Source: Streptomyces sp. CB02980
GTDB taxonomy: Bacteria > Actinomycetota > Actinomycetes > Streptomycetales > Streptomycetaceae
Direction of reading: 5' to 3'
Assembly: GCF_014451325.2 (NCBI RefSeq)
Contig: NZ_JACSCH020000008.1
Span: forward strand, 1-64,000
Length of the DNA stretch: 64,000 nt
Numbering within the stretch: position 1 is the stretch's first letter; the number at the start of each line of letters is the position of its first letter. Below are positions 1-8,389 of this stretch, in pieces. A model generated the notes under the pieces. It had not been told where the DNA came from, made no database searches, and saw only the letters and a program-made list of their open reading frames with translations. Made by a program: the position numbers and the translations under genes.

Positions 1-22
1 GGAGAGTAGGACGCCGCCGAAC
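1..22 (+). rRNA. rrf: 5S rRNA, 3' end (partial)
   Basis: The first 22 bases match the well-known 3' end of actinobacterial 5S rRNA (a GGAGAGTAGGACGCCGCCGA-type ending). They are followed almost at once by a strong terminator hairpin, as expected at the end of an rRNA operon. Only the 3' tail is in the window; the rest of the 5S and the 16S/23S genes would lie to the left. The exact 3' end is placed by analogy with the family. Confidence 0.8.
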
Positions 23-30
23 AATTTTTA

Positions 31-70
31 GCCTCAACCCCCGGACCTTGTCCGGGGGTTGAGGCATTTT
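31..70 (+). terminator. Intrinsic terminator of the rRNA operon
   Basis: A perfect 15-bp stem (31-45 pairs with 51-65) closes a 5-nt loop and is followed by ATTTTT. This is a textbook rho-independent terminator, and one of few in this window with a real U tract. It should stop transcription leaving the upstream rRNA operon. Confidence 0.9.
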
Positions 71-171
71 TGCGTTCCGGGCCGGGCCGGCGCCCCCTGT
101 GCATCGGGGTGTTGTGGCTGAGGGTAAGGTCAGGGGGCATCGTCCGTACGTTCCCAGCAGGAGGCCCCCGG

Positions 172-780
172 GTGGAGGTCCAGGAGACTCGCGTTCAGAC
201 CGACCGGGTCCTCACCATCCCCAACATTCTCAGCATGGCGCGCCTTGCCGGCGTGCCGCTGTTTCTGTGGTTGATTCTCCGTCCGGAGTTCGGTGGCCCC
301 AACAGTGACGGCTGGGCGCTTCTCGTCCTGATGCTCAGTGGCGTCAGCGACTATCTCGACGGCAAACTGGCACGGCGCTGGAACCAGATCAGCAACCTCG
401 GCCGGCTGCTCGATCCCGCCGCCGACCGGCTGTACATCCTGTCCACTCTCGTGGGCCTCACCTGGCGCGAGATCCTGCCCTGGTGGCTGACAGCCGCCCT
501 CCTGGCGCGCGAAGGCATGCTCCTGGTGATGGTGGCAATCCTTCGCCGGCACGGATACCCGCCGCCGCAGGTGAACTTCCTCGGCAAAGCTGCGACTTTC
601 AACTTGATGTACGCGTTCCCGTTGCTGCTTCTCAGTGACGGAACGGGCTGGCTTTCGTCACTCGCTGAAGTTTTCGGGTGGGCCTTCGCCGGATGGGGTA
701 CAACTCTGTATTGGTGGGCAGGGATCCTCTACGTGGTCCAGGTCCGTCGACTCGTGAAGGCGGATACCGCGGCCGATTGA
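172..780 (+). CDS. CDP-alcohol phosphatidyltransferase family protein
   Basis: Integral membrane enzyme of about 202 residues that transfers a phosphoalcohol head group from a CDP-activated lipid or polyol. The family signature DG-x2-AR-x8-G-x3-D-x3-D is intact (DGKLARRWNQISNLGRLLDP..D), with its four metal-binding Asp residues, and several hydrophobic helices follow. The GTG start at 172 is chosen because GCAGGAGG lies about 8 nt upstream; an upstream in-frame start at 70 would add residues unlike the family. By synteny it is the counterpart of M. tuberculosis pgsA2 (Rv1822), heading the same gene block. The acceptor (glycerol phosphate, inositol phosphate or other) cannot be told from the sequence. 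Confidence 0.85.
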   Translation: MEVQETRVQTDRVLTIPNILSMARLAGVPLFLWLILRPEFGGPNSDGWALLVLMLSGVSDYLDGKLARRWNQISNLGRLLDPAADRLYILSTLVGLTWREILPWWLTAALLAREGMLLVMVAILRRHGYPPPQVNFLGKAATFNLMYAFPLLLLSDGTGWLSSLAEVFGWAFAGWGTTLYWWAGILYVVQVRRLVKADTAAD

Positions 781-896
781 GCCCGTCCGTCCTGTGCCGA
801 GCAGCGTCGCCGGCAACATCGAGGACGTCCGAGGGCCACTGAGCGGACAGGTGAAGTCGGCAGGACCGTCGTCTCTTCAAGGAGGACGCTTCCGAC

Positions 897-3392
897 ATGA
901 AGGCCGTCGTGATGGCCGGTGGCGAAGGAACCCGACTTCGCCCCATGACCTCGAGCATGCCCAAGCCTCTACTGCCGGTGGTGAACCGGCCGATCATGGA
1001 GCACGTCCTACGACTGCTCAAGAGGCACGGTCTCAACGAGACCGTCGTCACCGTGCAGTTTCTCGCCTCCCTCGTCAGGAACTACTTCGGCGACGGCGAG
1101 GAGCTCGGGATGGAGCTCACGTATGCCAATGAGGAGAAGCCACTCGGTACAGCGGGAAGTGTGAAGAACGCCGAGGAAGCGTTGAAGGACGACGCCTTTC
1201 TCGTGATCTCGGGAGATGCGCTCACCGATTTCGATCTCACCGATCTCATCGCCTTCCACAAGGAGAAGGGCGCCCTCGTCACGGTCTGTCTCACGCGAGT
1301 GCCGAATCCGCTGGAATTCGGAATCACGATCGTCGACGAAGAGGGCAAGGTCGAGCGCTTCCTGGAGAAACCCACCTGGGGCCAGGTCTTCTCCGACACC
1401 GTCAACACGGGCATCTACGTGATGGAGCCCGAAGTCTTCGACTACGTCCAGGCAGACGCCTCGGTGGACTGGTCGGGTGATGTCTTTCCGCAGTTGATGA
1501 AGGAAGGCAAGCCGATCTACGGCTATATCGCCGAGGGCTACTGGGAGGACGTGGGCACCCACGAGAGTTATGTGAAGGCCCAGGCGGACGTCCTCGAGGG
1601 CAAGGTCCAGGTCGACATCGACGGCTTCGAGATCTCGCCGGGCGTGTGGGTCGCCGAAGGCGCCGAGGTGCACCCCGACGCCGTGCTGCGGGGACCGCTC
1701 TTCATCGGTGACTACGCGAAGGTCGAGGCCGGTGCCGAGATCCGTGAGCACACCGTCGTCGGCTCGAACGTCGTCGTGAAGAGCGGTGCCTTCCTGCACA
1801 AGGCCGTCGTCCACGACAACGTCTACGTCGGGCAGCAGAGCAATCTGCGCGGCTGTGTGATCGGGAAGAACACCGACATCATGCGGGCCGCCCGGATCGA
1901 GGACGGGGCCGTCATCGGGGACGAGTGCCTGATCGGTGAGGAATCGATCGTGCAGGGCAACGTCCGGGTCTACCCGTTCAAGACGATCGAGGCCGGCGCC
2001 TTCGTCAACACCTCGGTCATCTGGGAGTCCCGTGGGCAGGCCCATCTCTTCGGGGCCCGAGGGGTGTCCGGCATCCTCAACGTGGAGATCACCCCTGAAC
2101 TGGCCGTCCGGCTGGCGGGGGCGTACGCCACGACCCTGAAGAAGGGCGCGACCGTCACCACGGCTCGTGACCACTCCCGCGGTGCGCGGGCGCTGAAACG
2201 GGCGGTGATCTCGGCGCTGCAGGCCAGCGCCATCGACGTAAGGGACCTGGAGAACGTGCCGCTGCCGGTGGCACGGCAGCAGACCGCACGGGGAAGCGCC
2301 GGCGGCATCATGGTGCGGACCTCGCCCGGAGTGCCCGACTCCGTGGACATCATGTTCTTCGACGAGCGTGGCGCCGACCTGTCGCAGGGCGGGCAGCGCA
2401 AGCTCGACCGGGTGTTCGCGCGACAGGAGTACCGTCGTGCGTTCCCCGGAGAGATCGGTGACCTCTCCTTCCCGGCGAGCGTCTTCGACTCGTACACCGG
2501 CTCCCTGCTGCGGAACGTCGACACCTCCGGGATCGCGGAGGCCGGGTTGAAGGTCGTCGTGGACGCGTCCAACGGCAGCGCCGGGCTCGTACTGCCCAGC
2601 CTCCTCGGGCGGCTCCAGGTCGATGCGCTGACGATCAACCCGGGGCTCGACGAGTCCAGACCCACCGAGTCGGTCGAGAGCCGGCGGGCCGGGCTCGTAC
2701 GCCTCGGGGAGATCGTGGCCTCGGCGCGGGCCGCGTTCGGGGTGCGGTTCGACCCGGTCGGCGAGCGCCTTTCGCTCGTGGACGAGCGGGGGCGGATCAT
2801 CGAGGACGACCGGGCGCTCCTGGTGATGCTGGACCTGGTGGCCGCCGAGCGGCGCTCGGGCCGGGTCGCGCTGCCGGTGACGACCACACGGATCGCCGAG
2901 CAGGTGGCCGCGTACCACGGCACGCAGGTGGAGTGGACGACGACCTCGCCGGACGACCTCACGAGGGTCGGGCGCGAGGAGTCGACGATCTTCGGCGGTG
3001 ACGGGCGCGGCGGGTTCATCGTGCCCGAGTTCAGCAGCGTCTTCGACGGGGCGGCCGCCTTCGTGCGGCTCATCGGTCTCGTCGCGCGGACGCAGCTCAC
3101 GCTGAGCCAGATCGACGCGCGGATTCCGCGGGCGCACGTCCTCAGGAGGGACATCGCGACGCCGTGGGCCGTGAAGGGGCTCGTGATGCGCCGGGTGGTG
3201 GAGGCGGCGGGCAGCCGCTCCGTGGACACCACCGACGGCGTGCGGGTGGTCGAGGCCGACGGGCGGTGGGTGATGGTGCTGCCCGACCCCGCCGAGGCCG
3301 TCACCCATCTGTGGGCCGAGGGTCCCGACGACGCCTCCGCCCAGGCCCTGCTCGACGAATGGGCCGAAGTGGTCGACAGCGCAGGTAGCTGA
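897..3392 (+). CDS. manC: Mannose-1-phosphate guanylyltransferase with fused phosphomannomutase-like domain
   Basis: Makes GDP-mannose for glycolipids and protein O-mannosylation. Residues 1 to about 235 form a nucleotidyltransferase domain with the signature GGEGTRLRP near the N terminus. Residues about 245-375 carry hexapeptide left-handed beta-helix repeats. The rest (about 390-831) resembles a phosphohexomutase, but its catalytic motifs are degraded: where a TASHNP phosphoserine loop is expected there is TSPGVPDS, and where DGDGDR should bind metal there is DPVGER. The C-terminal half therefore probably lacks mutase activity and may be structural or regulatory. GGAGG precedes the ATG. It sits right after the phosphatidyltransferase gene, and both supply cell-envelope precursors. 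Confidence 0.85.
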   Translation: MKAVVMAGGEGTRLRPMTSSMPKPLLPVVNRPIMEHVLRLLKRHGLNETVVTVQFLASLVRNYFGDGEELGMELTYANEEKPLGTAGSVKNAEEALKDDAFLVISGDALTDFDLTDLIAFHKEKGALVTVCLTRVPNPLEFGITIVDEEGKVERFLEKPTWGQVFSDTVNTGIYVMEPEVFDYVQADASVDWSGDVFPQLMKEGKPIYGYIAEGYWEDVGTHESYVKAQADVLEGKVQVDIDGFEISPGVWVAEGAEVHPDAVLRGPLFIGDYAKVEAGAEIREHTVVGSNVVVKSGAFLHKAVVHDNVYVGQQSNLRGCVIGKNTDIMRAARIEDGAVIGDECLIGEESIVQGNVRVYPFKTIEAGAFVNTSVIWESRGQAHLFGARGVSGILNVEITPELAVRLAGAYATTLKKGATVTTARDHSRGARALKRAVISALQASAIDVRDLENVPLPVARQQTARGSAGGIMVRTSPGVPDSVDIMFFDERGADLSQGGQRKLDRVFARQEYRRAFPGEIGDLSFPASVFDSYTGSLLRNVDTSGIAEAGLKVVVDASNGSAGLVLPSLLGRLQVDALTINPGLDESRPTESVESRRAGLVRLGEIVASARAAFGVRFDPVGERLSLVDERGRIIEDDRALLVMLDLVAAERRSGRVALPVTTTRIAEQVAAYHGTQVEWTTTSPDDLTRVGREESTIFGGDGRGGFIVPEFSSVFDGAAAFVRLIGLVARTQLTLSQIDARIPRAHVLRRDIATPWAVKGLVMRRVVEAAGSRSVDTTDGVRVVEADGRWVMVLPDPAEAVTHLWAEGPDDASAQALLDEWAEVVDSAGS

Positions 3393-3403
3393 GCGGATCG
3401 GAC

Positions 3404-3446
3404 CGGCCGGCGGGGAGCACCTCCGAGGTGCCTCCCCGCCGGCTGG
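3404..3446 (+). terminator. Terminator-like hairpin after manC
   Basis: A long GC-rich inverted repeat (CCGGCGGGGAG near 3407-3417 pairs with CTCCCCGCCGG near 3432-3442) lies between the manC stop and the DUF881 operon. There is no U tract, which is common in Streptomyces. Confidence 0.6.
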
Positions 3447-3492
3447 AGGGGCCATTCGGCGGTAGGCCGTGCGACGTGCGACGATGTGCGGC

Positions 3493-4422
3493 ATGTCGCA
3501 GCAGCCCCCCGTTCGGAGCACCGGATCACCGCCGGCGCGCCCGGACGCGTCGATGTCGCTGCTGAACAACGTGATAGACCACGCGCTCGACGACGGTTAC
3601 GCGGAGGCGACCGCCCGGCGTGCCGCCGAGGGCGGTGGGCTGCCCCGTAGCCTGCGGGCCAAGCTGGGTGTCGCCGCGGGACTGGTGCTCGCCGCCGCCC
3701 TGGTCACCGTGGGCGCGGCCGAGGCACGGATCTCCGCGCCCGTCGTCGCCAAGGAGCGGCAGGAGCTGATCGACCGGATCGAGGCGGAGACGTCCTCGGC
3801 CGAACAGCTGGAGCAGGACGTCGAGCGGATCCGGTCCGAGGTCGGCGAACGCCAGCGGCAGGCGCTCCAGCAGCACGGCGGTGACCAGGCCGAGCTCGTG
3901 GGGCTGCTCTCGGGTGCGACACCCGTGCACGGCCCGGGCGTGAAGCTCGTCGTCAACGACGCCAAGAACACGGAAACCGGGGGAGGCGGGCCGCGGGAGA
4001 GCAGCGGCTTCGCCGACACGGGCCGGGTACGCGACCGGGACATGCAGCGCGTCATCAACGGGCTCTGGGAGTCCGGCGCCGAGGCCGTCGCCATCAACGG
4101 TCAGCGGCTTACCTCGCTGTCCGCGATCCGGGCAGCGGGCGACGCCATACTGGTCGACAACAAGCCGCTGGTGCCGCCGTACACCATCCTCGCGATCGGG
4201 GACGGGCAGCGGCTGAGCACCGCGTTCCAGGACAGCGCCGACGGGCAGTATCTGCACGCGCTGGTGGAGAACTTCGGGATCAGGAGCGGGATCACGGCCG
4301 AGGGCGACGTAAGCCTGCCCGCCGCGCCGAGCCTGACCGTACGTACCGCAGAGCCGAGGGGGGCCGGGGCGGCGACGCCGTCCGGTCGGGCCACGGCCGA
4401 CACAGGGAAGGGCACATCGTGA
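3493..4422 (+). CDS. DUF881 family membrane-anchored protein
   Basis: About 309 residues. A cytoplasmic N-terminal stretch is followed by one transmembrane helix (about residues 58-80), a predicted coiled coil rich in Glu, Arg and Gln, and a C-terminal DUF881 domain (about 130-270) with the motif ESGAEAVAINGQRL. It is one of two DUF881 paralogues flanking a small basic membrane protein, an arrangement conserved in Actinobacteria and Firmicutes (Rv1823-Rv1825 in M. tuberculosis). The biochemical role is unknown; the location suggests a link to cell division or the envelope. The ATG at 3493 is preferred over upstream in-frame starts at 3469 and 3484, but no strong ribosome site decides this. 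Confidence 0.75.
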   Translation: MSQQPPVRSTGSPPARPDASMSLLNNVIDHALDDGYAEATARRAAEGGGLPRSLRAKLGVAAGLVLAAALVTVGAAEARISAPVVAKERQELIDRIEAETSSAEQLEQDVERIRSEVGERQRQALQQHGGDQAELVGLLSGATPVHGPGVKLVVNDAKNTETGGGGPRESSGFADTGRVRDRDMQRVINGLWESGAEAVAINGQRLTSLSAIRAAGDAILVDNKPLVPPYTILAIGDGQRLSTAFQDSADGQYLHALVENFGIRSGITAEGDVSLPAAPSLTVRTAEPRGAGAATPSGRATADTGKGTS

Positions 4423-4751
4423 TCGCCGTACTGGGCCTGATCGTCGGAGTCGTGGTCGGACTGTTGGTCCGCCCCGAGGTTCCGGCGGTGGTCGAGCCCT
4501 ATCTTCCGATCGCCGTGGTCGCCGCCCTCGACGCGGTCTTCGGCGGCCTGAGGGCCATGCTCGACGGGATCTTCGTCGACAAGGTCTTCGTGGTCTCGTT
4601 CCTCTCCAATGTGGTCGTGGCCGCCCTGATCGTCTTCCTCGGCGACAAGCTGGGCGTGGGCGCACAGCTGTCGACCGGTGTGGTCGTCGTGCTGGGCATC
4701 CGGATCTTCTCCAACGCGGCTGCCATCCGGCGCCATGTCTTCCGGGCGTGA
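4419..4751 (+). CDS. sbp: Small basic family protein (DUF1290)
   Basis: 110-residue membrane protein with about three hydrophobic segments and a conserved DGIFVDKVFVVSF segment, the hallmark of the Sbp family. Its GTG start overlaps the stop of the preceding DUF881 gene by 4 bp, and its own stop overlaps the next DUF881 gene by 4 bp, so the three proteins are translationally coupled and probably form one membrane complex. In Bacillus the homologue lies near the divIB/ftsZ region; the molecular function is not established. Confidence 0.85.
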   Translation: MIAVLGLIVGVVVGLLVRPEVPAVVEPYLPIAVVAALDAVFGGLRAMLDGIFVDKVFVVSFLSNVVVAALIVFLGDKLGVGAQLSTGVVVVLGIRIFSNAAAIRRHVFRA

Positions 4752-5782
4752 GGCCGATGAGCGAGAACCCGCAGAACCCTGAGAACACCGGGAATCCCCG
4801 GAACCCCCAGAACCCCCAGAACTCCGCAGACTCTGAGCACTCTGAGCACTCTGAGAACTCCGCGGACGAGCGGGGTCCCGGGAGCCTCCGGAAGCCGGAG
4901 AGTGCCGGCAGGGCGGAGAGCGTCGGGAAGCCGGAGAGCGTGGGCGAGCCCGCGCGCGGCGGTGCGGCGGGAGAGCACGAGGCGCCCTCGGATTCCGTCC
5001 ACGACACGACCGCGGACCACGACGTCCGCGTGCCCGTGCCGCCGGTCGCCCCTGCGGCCGAGCCGAGCGGGCGGCGGCGGCTTGCCTCCGCGCTGTGGCC
5101 GCCCCGGGTGACCCGGGCTCAACTCGTCGTCGCGCTGCTGCTGTTCGTCCTCGGTCTCGGCCTGGCCATCCAGGTCTCCTCGACCAGCGACAACAGCGCC
5201 CTGCGTGGGGCGCGCCAGGAGGACCTGGTCCGGATCCTCGACGAGCTCGACGACCGTACGCAGCGCCTGGAGGACGAGAAGTCCCGCCTGGAGAAGCAGC
5301 GCACCGAGCTGGAGTCCAGCTCGGACCAGGCCGAGGAGGCGCGCAAGCAGACCCAGGAGAAGGAGCAGCAGCTCGGGATCCTGGCCGGCACCGTCGCGGC
5401 CGAGGGGCCCGGCATCACGCTGACCATCGGCGACCCGACCGGAGCCGTCGAGTCGGACATGCTGCTCGACGCCATCCAGGAGCTGCGCGCCGCCGGTGCC
5501 GAGGCGATCCAGGTCAACGGTGTCCGGGTGGTCGCGGACAGTTATTTCACCGGTAGCGGTGATGACATGCGGATCGATGGAACGAAGGTGGCCGCTCCGT
5601 ACGTCTTCAAGGTCATCGGCAAGCCGGAGGATCTCGAGCCCGCGCTCAACATCCCCGGCGGTGTCGTGCAGACCCTGGAGAAGGAGCAGGCCACAGCCTC
5701 GGTGGAGCGGTCGACGAAGATCATCGTCGATGCCTTGCGACCCGCGAAGCGGCCTGACTACGCTCAGTCGTCCTCGCAGTGA
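4748..5782 (+). CDS. DUF881 family protein with Asn/Pro-rich N terminus
   Basis: Second DUF881 paralogue, about 344 residues. The N-terminal 35 or so residues are low complexity (repeated NPQ/NPR units followed by SEHSEH) and encoded by an imperfect DNA repeat. A membrane helix follows near residues 122-140, then a long coiled coil (QRLEDEKSRLEKQR region) and the DUF881 domain with ELRAAGAEAIQVNGVR. The GTG start at 4748 overlaps the sbp stop by 4 bp; an ATG at 4757 is an alternative. The operon ends here: 189 bp separate it from the FHA gene. Confidence 0.78.
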   Translation: MRPMSENPQNPENTGNPRNPQNPQNSADSEHSEHSENSADERGPGSLRKPESAGRAESVGKPESVGEPARGGAAGEHEAPSDSVHDTTADHDVRVPVPPVAPAAEPSGRRRLASALWPPRVTRAQLVVALLLFVLGLGLAIQVSSTSDNSALRGARQEDLVRILDELDDRTQRLEDEKSRLEKQRTELESSSDQAEEARKQTQEKEQQLGILAGTVAAEGPGITLTIGDPTGAVESDMLLDAIQELRAAGAEAIQVNGVRVVADSYFTGSGDDMRIDGTKVAAPYVFKVIGKPEDLEPALNIPGGVVQTLEKEQATASVERSTKIIVDALRPAKRPDYAQSSSQ

Positions 5783-5971
5783 GAGGGAGACACAGGGGGT
5801 CCCGCGACAAGGGCAAGACGTTGCGGGGGGTCGGCGCACCACATCGGTGGTGCGTGGTGGAAACTGTCCGGAGGATACGGACGTTGTGAAGGTGTCCGGG
5901 TCGGCAGGTGTGATGGATCTCGGTTCGTCCTGCCCCACGGGCGGGTCTGTTTCGGTCAAGGGGAATCGCCC

Positions 5972-6805
5972 GTGAGTTTTTTTGCGAAGTTGTTCGGCAA
6001 GAGCGGACGCGAGGACGGCGGTAACGCCAAGCACCGCGCGTCGCGCCATGCCCAGAGCGAGGAGCAGGGCGGCGAACGCCCGCTCTTCCGCGATGAGGTC
6101 GGCGGCCAGGGCGGTGACGCTCCGGGCGCGTACGGCGCGTCGTCTGTTGACCCCGCCGGGGCTGCCCGCATAGGTTTCGGAGAACCATCAACCTCAAGTA
6201 CGGGTGGAGGGTTTACCCCCGATCCGTACGCGACACAGACCTCGGCGGGGCAGCCGCGGCAGGAGGGTGCGTCCATGCCGGTGTGTACGAGGTGCGGTCA
6301 CCGCAACGCGGCCGACAGCCGTTTCTGCTCCCACTGCGGCACGCCGCTGCGGGGCGGAGTCGCTCCCGAGCGGGCTTCCGAGACGACGTCCACGATCTCC
6401 ATCTCGGGCCTCGAGGCCTACGACGCGGAGGTCACCGGCCAGACCCAGCTGCCCTCGCTCTCTCCCGAGGCGCTGGCGGCCGTCGAGGCCCTGCCGTCCG
6501 GTTCCGCGCTCCTCGTGGTGCGTCGTGGGCCGAACTCCGGCAGCCGCTTCCTGCTCGACGGTGAGCTGACGACGGCCGGACGCCACCCGCAGAGCGACAT
6601 CTTCCTGGACGACTTCACGGTCTCCCGGCGCCATGTCGAGTTCCGGCGGGCCCAGGACGGCAGCTTCACCGTCGCCGACGTCGGCAGCCTCAACGGCACG
6701 TACGTCAACCGCGAGCCGATCGACTCGGTCGTTCTGTCCAACGGCGACGAGGTGCAGATCGGTAAGTACCGCCTGGTCTTCTACTCGAGCCAGCGGGGCA
6801 TGTAG
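5972..6805 (+). CDS. garA: GarA/OdhI-like FHA protein with zinc ribbon
   Basis: 277 residues. The C-terminal FHA domain (about 180-270) closely resembles mycobacterial GarA, including RGPNSGSRFLLDG, GRHPQSDIFLDD and VSRRH. Upstream, near residue 136, lies an ETTSTIS segment matching the ETT(S) phosphothreonine motif that PknB and PknG phosphorylate in GarA. In GarA, phosphorylation makes the FHA domain fold onto its own phosphothreonine and releases 2-oxoglutarate dehydrogenase and glutamate-metabolism enzymes. Unlike GarA there is an extra zinc ribbon at about 105-124 (CTRCG..CSHCG). The GTG start at 5972 has a weak AAGGGG site. Role inferred: a switch between the TCA cycle and glutamate metabolism. 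Confidence 0.85.
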   Translation: MSFFAKLFGKSGREDGGNAKHRASRHAQSEEQGGERPLFRDEVGGQGGDAPGAYGASSVDPAGAARIGFGEPSTSSTGGGFTPDPYATQTSAGQPRQEGASMPVCTRCGHRNAADSRFCSHCGTPLRGGVAPERASETTSTISISGLEAYDAEVTGQTQLPSLSPEALAAVEALPSGSALLVVRRGPNSGSRFLLDGELTTAGRHPQSDIFLDDFTVSRRHVEFRRAQDGSFTVADVGSLNGTYVNREPIDSVVLSNGDEVQIGKYRLVFYSSQRGM

Positions 6806-6834
6806 CGCCTCGGAGAAGCCTTCAGGGAAGGTCC

Positions 6835-7575
6835 ATGCTGCGAACACCGACGGGCGGTGCCGGCTCCGGCACCGCCACCGCGGGCGACCGGCTGGTCAGC
6901 ATCGGAACGGTGCTGAACCAGCTGCGCGACGAATTTCCCGAAGTGACCATCTCCAAGATCCGATTCCTGGAGGCCGAGGGGCTCGTGGAGCCCCGGCGTA
7001 CGGCCTCCGGGTACCGGAAGTTCAGCCCGCAGGACGTCGAGCGGCTCGCTCAGATCCTGCGGATGCAGCGGGACCACTACCTTCCGCTGAAGGTCATCCG
7101 TGAGCACCTCGACGCCCTCGCCAGGGGAGAGCAGATCAAGCTCCCGGCCCCCGGGCGTCGGCGGGACCTGCTCGAAGGAGCCTGGGAGCAGGACTCCGAG
7201 CCCCCCACCGCCGCGCGGATCGGGCGGGCCGAACTGCTGGCCGCGGCCGAGGTCACCGAGACGGAGCTCCTCGAGTGGGAGTCGTACGGTCTGGTCTCCG
7301 AGACGGACGGCGGCGGCTACGACCCCGAGACCGTGACCGTCGCGCGGCTCGTCGCCGATCTGGGGCGCTTCGGACTCGAACCCCGGCACCTGAGGGCCGT
7401 CAAGGCCGCCGCGGACCGCGAGGCCGGACTGATCGAGCAGGTCGTCGCGCCGCTGCGCCGGCACCGTAACCCGCAGACCAGAGCCCATGCGGAGGCCACC
7501 GCCCAGGAGCTCGCCGCGCAGTCGGTGCGGCTGCACGCCGCACTCGTACAGACCGCGCTCGGGATTCGGCTGTAA
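6835..7575 (+). CDS. ftsR: MerR-family regulator, FtsR type
   Basis: 246 residues. The N-terminal winged helix-turn-helix of the MerR family spans about 20-95 (TISKIRFLEAEGLVEPRRT). A helical C-terminal region carries no metal-binding cysteines, so it is not a metal sensor. It lies right after garA, exactly where Rv1828 and Corynebacterium ftsR are found; in Corynebacterium FtsR activates ftsZ transcription. A candidate ribosome site AGGGAAGG precedes the ATG. The C-terminal domain (about 125-225) probably binds an unknown effector or mediates dimerisation. Confidence 0.8.
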   Translation: MLRTPTGGAGSGTATAGDRLVSIGTVLNQLRDEFPEVTISKIRFLEAEGLVEPRRTASGYRKFSPQDVERLAQILRMQRDHYLPLKVIREHLDALARGEQIKLPAPGRRRDLLEGAWEQDSEPPTAARIGRAELLAAAEVTETELLEWESYGLVSETDGGGYDPETVTVARLVADLGRFGLEPRHLRAVKAAADREAGLIEQVVAPLRRHRNPQTRAHAEATAQELAAQSVRLHAALVQTALGIRL

Positions 7576-7711
7576 TGAGGCCGTGAGGGGCCTTCGGGGG
7601 CGGGTTCGCGCCCGTGTTCCTGTCGTATTCCTGCCGGGTTCGTGCCGAGTTCGAGGTGTGTCGGGGGTGGGCTTGGGAGGGCCCGACTATCCAAACCGGT
7701 CGGGCACGTCC

Positions 7712-7717
7712 TAGGGT
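7712..7717 (+). promoter_or_regulatory. Candidate -10 box for a leaderless DUF151 transcript
   Basis: TAGGGT fits the streptomycete TAnnnT -10 pattern and lies 6-7 nt before the GTG start at 7724, which has no Shine-Dalgarno sequence. No convincing -35 is seen. Confidence 0.35.
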
Positions 7718-7723
7718 TGCTGT

Positions 7724-8197
7724 GTGAACGAGCTCGACGTTGTGGGTGTCCGGGTGGAAATGCCCTCCAACCAGCCGATCGTGCTCCTGCGTGAAGTGGG
7801 AGGCGATCGGTACCTCCCCATCTGGATCGGACCGGGTGAGGCGACCGCGATCGCCTTCGCCCAGCAGGGGATGGCCCCTCCGCGGCCGCTGACGCACGAC
7901 CTGTTCAAGGACGTGCTGGAGGCCGTGGGACAGGAACTCACCGAAGTCCGCATCACGGATCTGCGTGACGGGGTCTTCTACGCCGAGCTGGTCTTCGCCA
8001 GCGGCGTCGAGGTGAGCGCGCGGCCTTCGGACGCGATAGCACTGGCCCTCCGGACCGGAACGCCGATCTACGGCAGTGACGGTGTGCTGGACGACGCCGG
8101 CATCGCGATTCCGGACGAGCAGGAGGACGAGGTGGAGAAGTTCCGCGAGTTCCTCGACCAGATCTCACCGGAGGATTTCGGGACCAACAGCCAGTGA
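7724..8197 (+). CDS. DUF151 (bifunctional nuclease) family protein
   Basis: 157 residues with the DUF151 fold: NELDVVGVRVEMPSNQP at the N terminus, GGDRYLPIWIGPGEA, and an SARPSDAIALALR core. Plant homologues have been reported to degrade RNA and single-stranded DNA; the function in Actinobacteria (Rv1829) is not known. The C terminus is acidic. The start is a GTG with no visible ribosome site, and a -10-like TAGGGT lies at 7712-7717, so the transcript may be leaderless. The gene sits between two MerR genes, as in M. tuberculosis. Confidence 0.85.
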   Translation: MNELDVVGVRVEMPSNQPIVLLREVGGDRYLPIWIGPGEATAIAFAQQGMAPPRPLTHDLFKDVLEAVGQELTEVRITDLRDGVFYAELVFASGVEVSARPSDAIALALRTGTPIYGSDGVLDDAGIAIPDEQEDEVEKFREFLDQISPEDFGTNSQ

Positions 8198-8299
8198 GTC
8201 GAAGCGGCGCGGCCGCAGGCCGTTCGCGGGGTGCTGTCAGAGCATTCGAGTAGCCTTTCCCCGGCGAGAGAGACGGGAAACCACTCTCAGGGTGATTAT

Positions 8300-8355
8300 C
8301 ACTCGGCGTGCCGAGTGTGGCGATCGTTGACGCACCCCGAGTGACTGCCTACCTT
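8300..8355 (+). promoter_or_regulatory. Promoter and inverted repeat upstream of the second MerR gene
   Basis: TTGACG at 8327-8332, a 17-bp spacer and TACCTT at 8350-8355 form a near-consensus vegetative promoter. Directly upstream a perfect inverted repeat, CACTCGG (8300-8306) and CCGAGTG (8311-8317), could be a protein-binding site. Transcription would start near 8361, giving a leader of about 30 nt. Confidence 0.6.
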
Positions 8356-8389
8356 CGTGTGGGCAGGTCAAGGACGGAGGGTCGGCGTG

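Noticed and set aside
1008..3569. Long minus-strand open frame opposite manC
   Set aside because: It mirrors the real gene's codon bias, has no family features and is typical of antisense frames in GC-rich DNA.
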